From Lepidurus packardi (Eukaryota; Arthropoda; Branchiopoda; Notostraca; Triopsidae): 64,000 nt of DNA. The DNA lies in contig JAKZAN010000005.1 in NCBI GenBank assembly GCA_023053545.1, positions 9,176,001 to 9,240,000 on the forward strand, given 5' to 3'. The notes under the pieces are model-generated. The model was not told the origin of the DNA. It made no database searches and worked only from the letters and a program-made list of their open reading frames with translations. Positions 34,384-44,443 of the stretch are shown here, one piece after another. The first letter of the stretch is position 1; each line of letters begins with the position of its first letter. The position numbers and the translations under genes were made by a program.

Positions 34384-37300
34384 TCATGGAAGTGGTATAA
34401 AAAGATACGCCAATGTACAGACGATAAAGTTGGGTTTTAGACCAAGCAAAGAAATACAGCATTGAAAAAAAACCATCCGTGACAATATGTACTGAATATC
34501 ATGTAAGTCGTCCATTGGTATACTATTTAGGCATAAATCTGGCTGCTGCTTGTGAGCGCAAGTTATATGAAACCAAGACTTACACACGCTGCAACAAACC
34601 CAAGTAATATCATCATCAAGGTCGTCATCAGGATCGTTTCGTTTGCTGCAACCAGCGCAGAGTTGCGGTACGATGTCATCTAAAACGTCGGATGGCTGAT
34701 CGCTAAATCCATGTCTTAGAAAGACATTCGATGGTTTGTTATTGTACGGCTTGCGCGTCCGATGAAATTCTCTTTGAGGTATAAATTTGGCATTAGAACG
34801 GACGTCAGTTAATTTTTCGAACGTCTCTTTTACTATCTTTTCCTCTGGTGGTCTACTGTTAACAAGTCTTGCTGTAGCCACAAGAATCTCCAAATCACGG
34901 ATGGCTCCAGGATCAGTTGTTAACGTATTAAGAATCTCGCGCAAGTCTCTACGAATGTTTGCCAAGGAAACGGCTGGCGGTTTAGTTGTTCTAGCTAACT
35001 TTTCTAGCTGGGCATTTTCAGCGATCTGTTGCTCTACTAATGCCGCTCCTATGACACGTGAATGACGCAGATTTTTCTGAGCGAGGTTATGTAAATCTTT
35101 CATGGTAACGGCCTGGTTCCTAGAAAGTACATCACTGATGATGGGTTCTGCCATACAACTCTCAATAATTTTGGGTTTAGGGATTCCGATCAAAAGCTTA
35201 TGTTGTAATTCTTCTGTTCCTTCATGAAGGCGACAACGACCTGGTAAACGATCATGGCCAACATGAGTTAGGCAACATGTAACCTCAATTCTTTTTGTAA
35301 GGTGCCATACTTGCGCAATTATAAAGCTGGTACAATGGACACCCGTACAACAAGACTTTAGTCGCTTCAGGGCACGTTTGCCTGTACCCTGATTTTTATA
35401 CGAGAAAGAGCGATTGCACACGTAGGTTGTTGTACTGTAACTAGTGCACTTCCGAGCTCCCCTTCGATTACGAAAACTAACACAAGCATTTCTTTCTATC
35501 TCTGTTTTCCACGACATGAAACTGTTCTCGTTACAAAAACTGAATTCCTCTAGCTGGCAGGACAAACCATGTTTATCGTGAACATGCTCAACATAAGACG
35601 TCAGGCGTGACAGCTTCTCTTCACAACCAGGGTGATAGCAAATTATTCTTGGTAGCTGTTCGAGCTTTCTCTTTTTTCTAGCAACGTTACAGAATTCGTC
35701 GTCAGAATCGATGACTAAAGTACTGCAATTAATGGTATCAGCAGACACGCTACCACTAACACTGCTCTGAAACGCAGAATTTATTACTGGGTCGTAAGTC
35801 GGCTCTGACTGATCTAACTCGACTAAGATGTGCAATTGCTGCTTGTCAACTGAAATCAAGTTTAAGGAATGCTCCTTGTCTACCGGGCCAATTAAGGGGA
35901 TCTCCTCAGAAGTACGTGTTTCTTCTAATTCAAGAGAATGAACTAATTCTACATGACGGGTGAGCATGTCTGCTCTAGAAAACTGCAAACTACACTGTGG
36001 GCACTCAAAACTAGACTTGCTACATCTTTTCTTTTCTATATGCAACTTCAAATTGCTCTTCCTTGTGAAAACGGTTTTACAGTCTTCGCAAATAAAGCCC
36101 TTAGATCCTTGCTCGGCAAGCAGAATCTGACTAGAGCTTTGTTTTCCTAGCTGAAACTTGCAGCGCTTGTTTTTAATGTGATTCTTCAAATTTTGATTTG
36201 TTTTGAACGTAGTTTCACATCCCTTGCACGAAAATTTTGAAGGCCCTTGTTTGGTATGAGATACTACTCTGCCTGACTTCACACCAGGTGTTTTACCATT
36301 CGATGAAATGGCTTTAGTGACATTTTCTTCGTGCTCTCCATTATTTGCGGCAAAAGCTTTTGGGACAGACAATTCAAAATCTGAGCTTGAATTTTCATGC
36401 GAGAACGACTCGCGAAGCCCTGAACTAACAGCGCTACTACTATTTTGCATAGAGCTGCAAAAAGAAACTGCAACAGGTGTTATCACATTTGCAGTTTCAA
36501 TTGGATGACTGGGAATAACTGACGCAGTTTCTACCACATCAAGAACCGGAAGAGTGCAGTTCTCTGACAAAAAGAGGGGTGACTGACTAGCACGCTCAAT
36601 CACAGGCACAAAATGATTGGGATTCCAGTATGTTGGAGGGACTAAACGTCCATTTTCCTTCTTCGTGAAGTTTGCCAAAAGCCCAGTCCACAAAATTCGA
36701 ATAGTTTCAGAGGAAACGGCACCGCTTGGTGAAAACGTCTCGTTTAAAAAATTCGCTTGATGAGATGCTCTGATTCCATCCGCTTTCGGATAAACTGACT
36801 CCACGGCTATCTTACAAACATTAGCCAAAGCTGGGAATGCAATAATGCTCGAATATTCCCGATCCCTGGCGTGTTCCATGGAATAGTACTTAAAACAGTC
36901 TTCCGCCGGTGGAATACCTGTAGGGCACACTGAGTCAACGCCCGTGAATTTAACACGGTCGAAAGTGAATCCTGAGTACTCGACTAGGGTTCCAATTTGT
37001 TTCATCGAGAGGTATCCTGCCGACTCCCTGGAGTACAACTCATAATTGGTTGCTAATTCGACCACAACTCGGCAGCGCAACTCAACGGCATGCCTTTGGT
37101 TGCCGAACAAAGACAAAGAAGCGGAATTGTAGAAACAATTCCCATCTCCATTGCTGCACAAAGCTAAACATTCGCTCAAACGCTCGGGCAAAGTACTGGA
37201 AGCAGTTGTGTCAATTTGGTCAATATTAAAACTCTGAGATTGCCATATTGCCATACGCTTCGGGAGAGGGTAAGCATCGAACTCTGTTTTCTTTGAAAAA

Positions 37301-37446
37301 CACGCCTGCCTAAACTTCTCAAAATGTTCGTTACTAATCAGTATGGGCGCTCTTGAAGAACTATCGTAGGCCGACGCAGGCAAATTTGCTCTACGTTCAA
37401 GATCGCGTAGACAATTTTTAAAAAACTGCGCCCTTGATTTACTCAT
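34384..37446 (-). CDS. MULE protein: OTU protease, zinc fingers, PHD-like finger (1020 aa)
   Basis: Single-exon ORF of 1020 residues. OTU cysteine protease domain at about 95-285 (D101, C104, H278). A Ser-rich linker follows. Three C2HC/C2H2 fingers lie at about 405-429, 451-475 and 480-503, with a fourth Cys/His cluster at about 602-626. Residues about 650-735 (Cys-rich, then THVGH) and the following RLHEGTEELQHKLL and TMKDLHNLAQKNL resemble the WRKY/GCM-type zinc region that precedes the catalytic core in arthropod MULE transposases. A PHD-like finger at about 930-963 reads CAGCSKR, then WVCCSVCKSWFHITCA. I see no DDE triad or SWIM motif; the segment between LHNL and the PHD finger is short and helical. 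The last about 40 residues run into repeat DNA. The domain content is clear; the role in transposition is inference. Confidence 0.8.
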   Translation of the reverse strand: MSKSRAQFFKNCLRDLERRANLPASAYDSSSRAPILISNEHFEKFRQACFSKKTEFDAYPLPKRMAIWQSQSFNIDQIDTTASSTLPERLSECLALCSNGDGNCFYNSASLSLFGNQRHAVELRCRVVVELATNYELYSRESAGYLSMKQIGTLVEYSGFTFDRVKFTGVDSVCPTGIPPAEDCFKYYSMEHARDREYSSIIAFPALANVCKIAVESVYPKADGIRASHQANFLNETFSPSGAVSSETIRILWTGLLANFTKKENGRLVPPTYWNPNHFVPVIERASQSPLFLSENCTLPVLDVVETASVIPSHPIETANVITPVAVSFCSSMQNSSSAVSSGLRESFSHENSSSDFELSVPKAFAANNGEHEENVTKAISSNGKTPGVKSGRVVSHTKQGPSKFSCKGCETTFKTNQNLKNHIKNKRCKFQLGKQSSSQILLAEQGSKGFICEDCKTVFTRKSNLKLHIEKKRCSKSSFECPQCSLQFSRADMLTRHVELVHSLELEETRTSEEIPLIGPVDKEHSLNLISVDKQQLHILVELDQSEPTYDPVINSAFQSSVSGSVSADTINCSTLVIDSDDEFCNVARKKRKLEQLPRIICYHPGCEEKLSRLTSYVEHVHDKHGLSCQLEEFSFCNENSFMSWKTEIERNACVSFRNRRGARKCTSYSTTTYVCNRSFSYKNQGTGKRALKRLKSCCTGVHCTSFIIAQVWHLTKRIEVTCCLTHVGHDRLPGRCRLHEGTEELQHKLLIGIPKPKIIESCMAEPIISDVLSRNQAVTMKDLHNLAQKNLRHSRVIGAALVEQQIAENAQLEKLARTTKPPAVSLANIRRDLREILNTLTTDPGAIRDLEILVATARLVNSRPPEEKIVKETFEKLTDVRSNAKFIPQREFHRTRKPYNNKPSNVFLRHGFSDQPSDVLDDIVPQLCAGCSKRNDPDDDLDDDITWVCCSVCKSWFHITCAHKQQPDLCLNSIPMDDLHDIQYILSRMVFFQCCISLLGLKPNFIVCTLAYLFIPLP

Positions 37447-37902
37447 ATTAGTAAAGAGAGAAAGGGTTAATCTGTTAGAAGAAAAAAGTCAAATAATCTA
37501 ATCCAGGGTTAAGAGGAAAAAAAATAATCCGGGTTAAAGAAGAACAGAACTAAATAATCAATCCAAGAAAAAAGTCAAAGGGAAACACAGAATGCAATAA
37601 AAAATAACCTTACTGAAAAATCTAATCCAAGGTTAAGAGGAACTACATTAAATAATTAATCCGGGTTAGAAGAACTACACTATAAGGAACTACACTATAA
37701 GGCACTACGCTACAATTTAATACTAGCTAACATGCGAAACACAGTGAAGGACTGAAGGATGAATGGTTCAATGCAACGGCCTTATATAGTGTGCTGCGGC
37801 ATGCAACCCTCGCAGCGGATCGCTAGCCCCTCCCCTAACATGGCTGAACCCGCTTTTATGCGAGTTGCAGCGGGGGTTGTGATAGCCCTTCCACCTGTCG
37901 TA

Positions 37903-38386
37903 CCTATATCGAATGTTTTCATACTGTAATAGCCTATCTGCTTGAGAGATCGACAGTAATGCTAATTCCGCGAAAAGCTTTCTTGATCACATGTAGTTAA
38001 ATAAGCAAGATGTCTTCTGATCTGTGCGACAACAATGAATCGTACCAATTTTGAGCTGTGCAAATTAAATCACTGCTAAAGCTACACTTCGTACTAAATT
38101 GGTGTGATTTAACAGGTTAATTCCATTGAATTCTTACTTTACAAACTTACACCCCCTATGCAACAAATTACATGAAGGCGGGTTAAATGAAAGCACGCTA
38201 GATGCGGGTTGGGGATCCGTCTACGTCACGCGGCGGTTTGCCATGGTTTTCCATCAGAGTTGAGTGTCGCCGTACCCTTAGGACCATGTGCTTGTGAGCA
38301 GCTTTTATGTAAAGCAAATTTTGTAACGTCTGGTCATTTGATTAACTTGTACCTTATCGGCTTTTATTAAGACATTGCATAAGAAA
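37903..38386. other. Intergenic DNA upstream of TOMM22
   Basis: No ORF. 38200-38290 is GC-richer (CTACGTCACGCGGCGG) and includes TACGTCA, a CRE-like sequence, about 170 bases before the TOMM22 ATG. This is the likely promoter region of TOMM22 by position only. Confidence 0.4.
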
Positions 38387-39240
38387 ATGGTTACTTTGCA
38401 AGAAGAAAACGAAAGCTCTGAACTTCCTAACGAAAATGTGCAAACCCGAAATACAGTTTCCACAACTACTGCGGATCCCACATCTTCAATTGAGGACGAG
38501 CTTGAGGTATGAAGAATAAGTTGTGTTCTGCCTATTACGTTGTCAAATTGAAATTGGTTTCTAAATAAGCTGGCGTTGCTGGATTAATTAACCCCTTAAA
38601 CTTTCAATGTCACGTCAGTCGTTGACGTTACTTTTACACTTCAGACTGATCACCCGCGTAATTTATGAAACACACCACGCAGATTTTATTTTAATGTTAC
38701 TCACGTTAGATTAGTTTTAATATAATTATTGCTTGGTCGTTGACATTGAGTATTTGCAACATAACTCGTAAGCATAACTAGAAACAAATATAAACCACCT
38801 AAATGTATGTTTTTATCAGGACATTGATGAAAGCCTGTACGAAAGGATTGTCGGCTTAACAGAGATGTTCCCAGACATAGTTCGAGAAGGTACTGGGAAA
38901 ATCGTATCGTCTTCCTGTATAGCACTGCAAAGTATGTAGTGAAAAAGTGTGGAATTGAAATTAAAATATATTTTGTAGCGATTTTCAAATACGCACGATC
39001 TGTTGCTTGGATCGTGTTTAGCACCTCTGCCATTCTGGTAGCTCCGGTTATTTTCGAAGTTGAGAGAGCCCAAATGGAAGAGATTCAACGTCAACAACAA
39101 CGCCAAGTACGAATTGTTAATCAGCTTCAAATAGTTAGATTCATTTTACTATTTGTATGTAGATATTATTGGGTCCGGGAGCTGCTGTTAGCGGAGGCGT
39201 CCCAGGATTACCTGGTCTTGCCCCATCACCACGGAAGTAA
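38387..39240 (+). CDS. TOMM22: TOMM22, mitochondrial import receptor subunit
   Basis: Central receptor of the TOM complex in the mitochondrial outer membrane. Four exons: 38387-38506, 38820-38931, 38979-39106, 39163-39240; 145 residues against 142 in human. An acidic, Ser/Thr-rich cytosolic N-terminus leads to LYERIVGLTEMFPDIVREG. The single membrane helix is AWIVFSTSAILVAPVIFEVE, and the intermembrane tail holds the Gln-rich stretch EEIQRQQQRQILLGPG, ending GLPGLAPSPRK. All of these are signatures of animal Tom22. Several AATAAA-like signals follow (TCAATAAAAC at about 39288). It converges on GGA, whose stop lies 139 bases downstream. Confidence 0.93.
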
Positions 39241-39378
39241 AATACCTTTTATAAGTGTCGTGAAAATGAATTAGTTCATTTAGTTCTCAATAAAACTATT
39301 CAATGTCCGTGATTTATAACATCGCCAAAATTTAATTCCAAGCTTTATGGTAACACATTATATAAAGGATAGAGCCTA

Positions 39379-42291
39379 TTAGACTAGATGAAAATTAGGG
39401 CTTTCGCACATCTTTGATACGGTCTCGCCGGAAATTTCGAAGCTCACCAGGAACCGCAAAGAAACAGGATTCTACAAGGAAGAAACAAAGAAATAGGTAA
39501 CAGACAAAACCTCAAATTTTTCAATACTAAAATGCTTTTTTAAGGGCTAAAAATAGCCGATACAATTGGCAAAAAAAAATCACATTTCCAGTACTTACCT
39601 CAGAGGGACAGGCGATTAGTAGTATTTGTGTAACAGCCGGCGGAGGGAGGAATGGCTTGAATGCAGGAAGACTGGAGGACGTTATAGGTAAAAACTTGAA
39701 CCGACAAAAGTCAGGCACTAGAACTTGGATTGCGAGATTCGAAAGGGGATGTTCATAGCGACTAACAGCAGACACTACAATAGTGGCTACGTCGGATCGT
39801 GGCCGGTCGCACGCTAGGTGCAGTGTAACGGATAAGCCATTTGGGTTATCTAGCAAAACAACTGCTGGGCGTGAATCTGGAGTCACATCCTCAATAGAAA
39901 GTGACAAATCTCCTAGAGGCGCAGGTTCTCCCAAATTTTGTCCATTGCAAATATCGTTCAACAACGCTTCATCGCTTGTGAGTTCCAGATTTTCCATACT
40001 TCCTTGTAGGAAATCCAAGTTTTCTTCCGTGCGAATAAGTTCAGCGTCAGCACCATTCGATGCCGACATACTGACCAACAAAGTTGAGGGATCATCGACG
40101 GTGCAGTCTACAAGCTTGTAGGATGCCGAAGGTGAATCAGATACTGGGATAGATGCTTTCCTTGCGCTCCACTGGTTCATTGGTAGTTTATCGTACACCC
40201 TAGAAATACGAATTAGCTGCAAAAGAAACATTCGGATTCTTACGGTGTCACTTAGTTTATACGTACTTTGGTTCGCTTTCATAGGAGGGTAAATATTCCC
40301 TAAGCATGGACTCGCTTAAGCTGTTCAATTCTTGCAAACCTGCCGACTTGTGATGCAACGGTCCTTTAAATCCCACGTTACCTAGTAAAAGTGTCATTAG
40401 AGATTCCTAAGGTCACAAAAGATCATGCGGTTTAGGATCAAAGATACCAAATTGATCTTAAGGGTTAACGAAAATTATGAGGTTTGATATCGAAGTTAGT
40501 ATACAAAACTTGGTTAACTGTAGCTTTACCAGAAACAGATTTCATTCCTGGCGCAGGCTGAGTTTGCACCTTAATCGGAGGTAAGAGGTTACTAGGTGGT
40601 TTCAAGTTGATTCCTTCAAACTCTACAAAACACCATTGAAAAGATTAAGGAAATTTCTCTTGCAAAAAGAGCACACCTAGTAATAAGAGAGGTTCGTCTA
40701 GTGTCCGTTGGTCCACAAGCGACTCGCGATTAACTGGGATGCTAACACTTTGATCCAAAAGCAAATCACAAGAAGACATGGCTTGTCGCTTCTGTCTGAC
40801 TTGGTTGTCCGTAACTATAGTTGTATACCGCGCCAAAACCAAGTCTAGCTCATCACAGGCTTTCAAAATTTCCCCTACAATAATCTTACTATCTTTCCGT
40901 TGTTAAAATGTGTCAAATTATACCAAGTGCTTCGTCCACATCATCCGTTTCTGAGGCTAAATTTAATAAACGCGCCTTTAGCTTCCTGCAATTATTGTTA
41001 ACTTCTTTGACAAGTTCGAAATCTTCTTGACTAGACGCGCTAGTTTCCATATTATCCATCATTTCGGCAAATAACTTGATGTTATTCTCCACCGTCTGCA
41101 ACTCCATTCGTCGTAGCCTGTTTTTTTCCATTCTTAACTCGTCCTCCTTAACCATAGACTTAATCAGTCGGTTGGCGGCTTGGAGGTCTTCGGGATTTTT
41201 GCTCTTTAAAAGCTGCTCCAATAATTGGCTCTTTCCGCTATCCGTGAAAGTACTCGGCACGGGTTTTGTAGTAACTTCAGTCCGTGACGAACTACTGACC
41301 GGCGCATCCGTGTTCTGTGTGCAATCTGGGTCTTTTAGAACGATATTCTGCTTCTTCAACATGTCATACGCTTCCTTAATTTTCGGTTCGCCGTGTAGCT
41401 CGCGAGCCCACGTGTATAATAACTCGACAACTTTCTTTTTTATGGATACAGGGGTGCGGTTTCCAAGATATTTTGGGCTAACAAGTTTGATCATTTCATT
41501 CAGGAAGCGAAACTTTCCTATTTCATTCCGGAAAGGTTGTCCACAGCTTTTCATGCATTCCTCCAACAACTAAGGAAAGGATAGATTATTGATATTATAT
41601 AAATATGTAGGCATGTTTGATAGATAATACTTATACACATAATCTTAATAATTACTATCGTTTAAAATTTACTCACTTTTAAGGCATTCAGTGCTTCGAT
41701 TTCCAAAGGCGAATGAATTCGGTAGGCTAGCAATCTGGCTGCCAGCTGAATACCTTCAAACTCGGTTTTCGCTTTTTCGCAGAACTGACGGACCCAAGCA
41801 TTTTGATCTTCTGAGATGGGACTCGTTGCCTTCACTAGATATTTTTTTAGGGTAAACAACAGCAATACTTATTAGGATGTTCTGTATGATACCGTTCATG
41901 AATATATTCTTTTAAAAAAATTAAAGCTACTGTAGTCCTTCTTTGACTTTCTATAATTAGTAACAAAATTGGCAAATTTAATTCTAGTTTTTTTTCTGAA
42001 TCTCTGAAGTATTATGATACACCCTAATACGAGTTCAGAACATTTTACAGAGATAAATATTCAAAGACTTAAAATATTTTTTCAATATTCTTTTTTGTTA
42101 GGACAGTTAACATCATCATTATTTCCTATGTTATTCCAGACATCGTAACAACGGAGGCGGGTATATATTGTTAATGTTATGCTTTTGAAACTCTTTATTA
42201 TTGCTAGGATCAGGTTATTATTATTTTATTCGGAAAGGCAGGTACACTTCTTACCCATTAGTATTTCAAGGCTATCTTCGGTGGGATTCAT
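39379..42291 (-). CDS. GGA1: GGA, Arf-dependent clathrin adaptor of the Golgi
   Basis: Monomeric adaptor that sorts acidic-dileucine cargo from the trans-Golgi to endosomes. Exons (minus): 42291-42255, 41834-41677, 41569-40924, 40874-40677, 40622-40530, 40381-40267, 40199-39599, 39471-39379; 646 residues against 639 in human GGA1. VHS domain: WVRQFCEKAKTEFEG, LLAYRIHSPLEIEALNAL, NEIGKFRFLNEMIKLVSPKY. GAT domain: LLKSKNPEDLQAANRLIKSM and LLNLASETDDVDEAL. Hinge: acidic cluster with NLELTSDEALLNDIC. C-terminal GAE ear: GLSVTLHLACDRP through FLPPPAVTQILLIACP and SLRFLVSFEISGE. Animals other than vertebrates usually have one GGA, so the number in the symbol is nominal. The splice at 40530/40381 was chosen because it is the one that keeps phase. 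Confidence 0.9.
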
Positions 42292-43104
42292 TGCTGGGGG
42301 AAGGCAACAATAACAAGTAGTAAGAGCAAAAAATTCACTAGAAATTGTGAACCTGACAGTTCGAAAAACATATAAGCAGAACGTAGCTGAAAAGTTCCAT
42401 TTGTCTCCCGTAGCTCGCTTATGAACTACCGTTGCTCCATCTAAAAATCATTGGCGAAATCATCCCACCTGGTCGCAGTCCTATCATTTCTCGATTCCTA
42501 TACGATAGAATAAAATGGAACAAACATGTGCATTACGCCCGTCGATAGTTTTTATAAATCGAAATCTGGTTAGAATCGTCTAATACCCTAAAAATACCTT
42601 GCAATTTTTTCGTTTTTTACTGTCTATAACGAGGCTAAAAGTACTTTTTGAACCCTAAAATAACTGCGTAGTGTCAATACCCATTGTATAAACCCGAGTT
42701 TTTTCAATCAGATAAACCTTTTTCATCCGTACTAGAGCTAATATGACCCCTTTACTCAAGTCGCCAACTGGCAAATTGACACGCGCCCCTAGTAGAACCA
42801 ATCCGCAAACCGTTGAATTTATTACTTCAGATTGGCTCTGTACGCTCAACCCGCGTAATTCGACCGAGTAGAAGGTCCAAAATGAGAACAAAGAAATGTT
42901 AGAGCTAATTTCCTATAAGGTTGGCCTAAAGTCACTCAAAACTACAGAAAACGGAACACACTAGGTATTCACGATGAATACACAACGTGAACATATATTC
43001 ACAGATATCCATGGGTAAACGGGGTACAAAACTCGCTTTATGCGGCACATCTTTTTTGAAAACTCATGAACGATTGCATTATGTCGTACCCTTTTTAGAC
43101 AATT
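42292..43104. other. Region between GGA start and REXO-like stop
   Basis: Contains a 78-codon minus-strand ORF (42891-42655) that starts MFSFWTFYSVELRG and ends VYTMGIDTTQLF. It has protein-like composition and a plausible acceptor upstream, so it may be an exon of an unrecognised gene or a last exon of the exonuclease gene. I cannot assign it. The remainder shows no structure beyond the short GGA upstream region. Confidence 0.25.
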
Positions 43105-44305
43105 TTACAGCGTTGGAATATTAGATTTGTCAACTTTGACGTTTACGAAAGCCACACCGTTCTCCCACACCTGTCTACTGTCGCAATACTTTGGAACCGA
43201 TGAACCTCCGAACACGCAAATCATAACGCCGTTATTCTTTAACGATTTGTAAATGCTACCGACTTTCTTATCAATATTCTTCCAGGTGGCTTCGTCTCGG
43301 CTTTCGCAAGTGGTATGCATCATGCTGAAATAATGGTCTGCCATACGCCATTGCAACACACTCATTGCTTTGTTCATATCATTAGCTTCTAACATTTGTG
43401 CATTCTGTACTGAACTGGTGCTGAAATCAACTGGAAGTTTGGCTTTGGCTTTACTAACCCATTTCGCCGGAGGTTTATAATCCTTAAGCACGTCAGCAGA
43501 TGCCACACAGAAAGCTAAAAAAAATCAACTTAATTATTATTTATGTAAAAAATAACGACACTGACCTGTTCTACTGTGCACCCGAACGTAAGTATAAAAC
43601 TTGACAAATAAAGAAGAATATTTGTCTACCATGTCTTCTTCAGGTGTACTTGCTTCGCTGGTACCACTTGTTTGACTGACTTCCGTCGATAGCCCGAACT
43701 CTCGGTTTCCGCCGACGTTCTTTTTACTAGTAAGTTCCGCTTCGCGTTGCACTGCCGCCCTCAACAGTCTTTTCGGCTCTTCATCCATGGGAGCTAAAAT
43801 CACGTCACCATATTCGTAGCCTAATAACATAATTAGTAGAACCCGATAACGTTCATGCTTTCATTACTTTTGGTCAACTTATGGTTAACTAGTTTCACAG
43901 CAGCTAAACTGTCTTCGGTCGGGTCGTGTCCTGAAGTAGACTGTTGAATTGCTTCCCCCAAGAAGGTTTGAGAAAGCAACGACAATTTGGATTTCCGACG
44001 TCGGTGACCAGACAAATTGTAAATAACGGACGAGTCTATAACGTACGGATGCATCAACTGGATAAAAACATTTAAAACAATAAGTAACGCTCATTAAAAA
44101 AAATAAAAAAATTGATGCTTTACCTCCATCGCGATTAAGTCACCTCCTAGGGACTGTCCAACAAGTATGGCGTCAGGGGGTAGAATAGATTGCATCGCAA
44201 CTTGAACGTCTCGCAACGTTGTGGTACACCCCTCTAAGCAATTGTGGTGTTATACCGGAAAACTGTGTCAGATAGTCAACAACAGGCAAGTGTGGCTTCA
44301 CTAAG
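43105..44305 (-). CDS. REXO-type DEDDh RNA exonuclease (5' part lost in gap, one frame break)
   Basis: 3'-5' RNA exonuclease of the Rex1/REXO1/REXO5 family (rRNA, tRNA and snRNA trimming). Exons (minus): 44305-44124, 44057-43868, 43820-43566, 43514-43105. Visible: DYLTQFSGITPQLL, then after a +1 shift TTTLRDVQVAMQSILPPDA and LVGQSLGGDL (Exo II), LMHPYVIDSSVIYNLSG, and GHDPTEDSLAAVKLV (Exo III, H-x4-D). The Exo I D-x-E motif should lie in the missing part. An extra base near 44235 breaks the frame 70 bases from the assembly gap; it may be a sequencing error or a real mutation. The C-terminal about 220 residues are not assigned; REXO5 carries RRMs there, but I cannot demonstrate them. Confidence 0.75.
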
Positions 44306-44405
44306 NNNNNNNNNNNNNNNNNNNNNNNNNNNNNNNNNNNNNNNNNNNNNNNNNNNNNNNNNNNNNNNNNNNNNNNNNNNNNNNNNNNNNNNNNNNNNNN
44401 NNNNN
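44306..44405. other. Assembly gap (100 N)
   Basis: Exactly 100 N, a conventional placeholder for a gap of unknown size. Gene fragments on both sides are cut by it, so the order and distance across it are not proven. Confidence 1.
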
Positions 44406-44443
44406 CTTCTTAAAGAGTGCTTGAAACATAAATACTTTTAAAC

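Larger units (their letters stand above)
31000..37893 (-). mobile_element. Long Mutator-like (MULE) element, 6.9 kb
   Basis: Coding strand is minus. Ends: ACGTTAGGCTAACATGACCC (31000-31019) and, reverse-complemented, TGGAAGGGCTATCACAACCC (37874-37893). They share GGCTA.CA..ACCC, followed by CCGCTGCAACTCGCATAAA on both sides, so the element has imperfect TIRs. Flanked by the perfect 9-bp duplication CCTGTCGTA. The upstream region of its ORF (37447-37860) has a TATA-like box (TATATAAG on the minus strand near 37785) and T-rich repeated phrases. Coding ORF 37446-34384. The 3.1 kb from 31260 to 34383 lacks a matching reading frame. It lies between BRD8 (91 bases from its stop) and TOMM22 (494 bases to its ATG). 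I cannot tell whether it is autonomous. Confidence 0.88.
30991..37902. repeat. Perfect 9-bp target-site duplication of the long MULE
   Basis: CCTGTCGTA occurs at 30991-30999 and again at 37894-37902, directly abutting the two element ends. A 9-bp duplication is typical of Mutator-like elements, and perfect identity implies a fairly recent insertion. The interval between the two copies is the element itself. Confidence 0.9.

Noticed and set aside
40400-40530. Acceptor CCTTAG before GAATCTC as the start of a GGA exon
   Set aside because: It gives the wrong phase after the preceding donor; the next acceptor (ACTAG before GTAACG at 40381) keeps the frame.
44233-44240. CTTAG before the REXO exon as a true splice acceptor
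   Set aside because: The sequence immediately upstream encodes conserved exonuclease residues in a neighbouring frame, so a one-base frame break explains it better than an intron.
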